Assembly: GCA_028284105.1 (NCBI GenBank)
Contig: JANQSK010001218.1
Coordinates: forward strand, 1 to 5,881
DNA: 5,881 nt
Direction of reading: 5' to 3'
Source: Anaerolineae bacterium
GTDB taxonomy: Bacteria > Chloroflexota > Anaerolineae > Promineifilales > Promineifilaceae
The notes below the pieces were generated by a model. It worked only from the letters and a program-made list of their open reading frames with translations, had not been told where the DNA came from and did no database searches. Below, in pieces: positions 4,821 to 5,881 of the stretch (positions within the stretch are counted from its first letter, which is position 1; each line of letters begins with the position of its first letter). Made by a program: the position numbers and the translations under genes.

Positions 4821-5881
4821 ATGTTGACTATGTTACGCTCCCTCCGCAGTTGGCTTTTATTGTCTTTTTCAGGACTCATCGTTTTAGTCTTGTTACTCAT
4901 ATTAGTCGCTGCCTTTTTAATCGGATCGTTACCACGCATTCGATACCTTCCTACATTTCAACAACTAGAAGCTGTGAGCTTGACAAGCGCAAGCGAATTG
5001 GGGCGTTTGCAAAGAGCAGGCGGCAATCAAGATGACTTCTTTAATGTCTTAGATCAAACTGCTGAAGAAAATAATGTTCGTGTGTTAATCGTGAATCGAA
5101 ATCAACGCGTCATGTTTGATACCAACGATAATCGATGGCAAGGGGATACGATCGAAAATGTTCTTTTGTTTAATCCGGGCGACCAAAATATTCTTGCCGG
5201 ACTTTACTCTCGAAGCAAGGGGAATGAATGGCTGGTTTACTCAAGAACGGATAATGTGTATGGTCAGTTTCTAATTATCTATGCTAAACCGGAACCTTCG
5301 CGTTTATCTTATTTTAGTGATTTAAGACTAGGCCAATTGCTGCTTACTTCCTCTGGAATTTCATTTTTATTCGCTATCTTTTTATCGTTTGGCATTGCGG
5401 CGGCGATTGCACGGCCGTTACAGCGTATGGCGCAAGCAGCACAAGATATTGCAGACGGTGAATATGAACAGACGATTGAAGTTCGTGGTCCGAATGAAGT
5501 TCAAAGTATGGCCAACAGCTTTAATGTCATGTCAAAGCAGGTAGCGCTTACTAGACAGGCACAGCGCGACTTTGTGGCCAATGTGTCACACGATCTCAAA
5601 ACACCAATTACATCGATTCAGGGATGGAGCCAAGCGCTTTTGGACGGCACGGCCGTTACGCCCGAGCTCCAAAAGCAAGCCGCCAAAGTAATCCATGACG
5701 AGTCTGAACGAATGGCGCGTATGGTGCAGGAGCTCCTTGACCTTGCCAAAATAGAATCAGGCCAGCTAACACTTAATCCAACATTTGTTGATCTGTGCCA
5801 AATTGGTGATGATGTGTATCGTAACTTGTCATTGAAGGCGCAAGAAAAAGAAGTGCATTTCACAATTGAGAAAACACCAAC
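4821..5881 (+). CDS. Membrane sensor histidine kinase, 3' end outside the window
   Basis: 353 codons are visible and the gene continues past the window. In order: a short basic N-terminus, TM1 (about 11-35), an extracytoplasmic sensor region (about 36-170), TM2 (about 173-197), a HAMP domain beginning A-R-P-L-Q-R-M (197 onward, to about 246), and a HisKA dimerisation domain. The phosphorylated His257 lies in the H-box S-H-D-L-K-T-P-I-T-S-I, and H-D-x-x-T also fits the phosphatase motif of HisKA kinases. The N, G1, F and G2 boxes of the ATPase domain would lie downstream. Together with the preceding regulator it forms a classic two-component pair: signal sensed outside, phosphate passed from His257 to Asp54 of the regulator. 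The sensor region is not one I recognise. The start is ATG 4821 or the in-frame ATG at 4830; neither has a visible Shine-Dalgarno sequence. Two ACGGCCGT octamers occur within it. Confidence 0.93.
   Translation, partial: MLTMLRSLRSWLLLSFSGLIVLVLLLILVAAFLIGSLPRIRYLPTFQQLEAVSLTSASELGRLQRAGGNQDDFFNVLDQTAEENNVRVLIVNRNQRVMFDTNDNRWQGDTIENVLLFNPGDQNILAGLYSRSKGNEWLVYSRTDNVYGQFLIIYAKPEPSRLSYFSDLRLGQLLLTSSGISFLFAIFLSFGIAAAIARPLQRMAQAAQDIADGEYEQTIEVRGPNEVQSMANSFNVMSKQVALTRQAQRDFVANVSHDLKTPITSIQGWSQALLDGTAVTPELQKQAAKVIHDESERMARMVQELLDLAKIESGQLTLNPTFVDLCQIGDDVYRNLSLKAQEKEVHFTIEKTP
5411..5418. repeat. ACGGCCGT palindrome, copy 6
   Basis: A perfect octamer palindrome in the kinase gene at the TM2/HAMP junction. 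It is read in a different frame here, within Ala-Arg-Pro-Leu (197-200), so the DNA word is kept although the peptide differs. Confidence 0.75.
5649..5656. repeat. ACGGCCGT palindrome, copy 7
   Basis: A perfect octamer palindrome in the kinase gene, in the HisKA domain between its two helices, encoding Thr-Ala-Val in the stretch D-G-T-A-V-T-P. Confidence 0.75.

Noticed and set aside
1..5881. CRISPR arrays, tRNA/rRNA genes, insertion sequences, toxin-antitoxin or phage genes
   Set aside because: No regularly spaced repeats of CRISPR type, no transposase or integrase-like protein, and no tRNA-like cloverleaf was seen on either strand.

Overview
This window holds five complete protein-coding genes and the first part of a sixth. 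There is no sign of mobile elements, CRISPR arrays or RNA genes. Base composition is moderate (mid-40s % GC by eye). Gene starts mostly carry good Shine-Dalgarno sequences, and 3' ends carry intrinsic terminators. The style of the EF-P, the peptidase lipoprotein with a lipobox, and the recurring octamer described below make a Chloroflexota (Anaerolineae-like) bacterium my best guess. That is recognition by family resemblance, not a search result, and could be wrong at phylum level.

Layout, left to right. (1) Positions 1-24 are a terminator hairpin of a gene lying outside the window. It is followed by about 130 nt of leader with a direct repeat, and then a large DUF885-family metallopeptidase-like lipoprotein (165-2024, +), closed by a perfect 12-bp hairpin (2036-2063). 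(2) Two genes run on the minus strand: a small secreted protein with two LysM domains (2093-2533), which has its own promoter, and elongation factor P (2689-3246), which has its own terminator (about 2620-2650). They are therefore separate transcripts. (3) A 293-nt AT-rich divergent intergenic region separates efp from a RidA-family protein (3540-3920, +). (4) A two-component system follows: an OmpR/PhoB-type response regulator (3979-4668, +), then, after an unusually long 152-nt gap, a membrane HAMP/HisKA sensor kinase (4821 to beyond the window end). The kinase is cut before its ATPase domain.

Functionally this is a mixed neighbourhood: envelope proteins (peptidase lipoprotein, LysM protein), translation (EF-P rescue of polyproline stalls), metabolite damage control (RidA), and signal transduction. 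Only the regulator and kinase are clearly a functional pair. Nothing in the sequence says what they sense or control.

The most interesting non-gene signal is the palindromic octamer ACGGCCGT. It occurs seven times in under 6 kb (at 285, 321, 2262, 2457, 4072, 5411 and 5649), all inside coding sequence and spread over four of the six genes. A simple composition model predicts well under one. It looks like a highly iterated palindrome, analogous to HIP1 of cyanobacteria. Secondary points are an Arg instead of Lys at the tip of the EF-P modification loop, a box shared upstream of the peptidase and efp genes, a palindrome inside the LysM promoter, and a kinase gene lacking a visible ribosome binding site. 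I see no convincing multi-gene novel system here.
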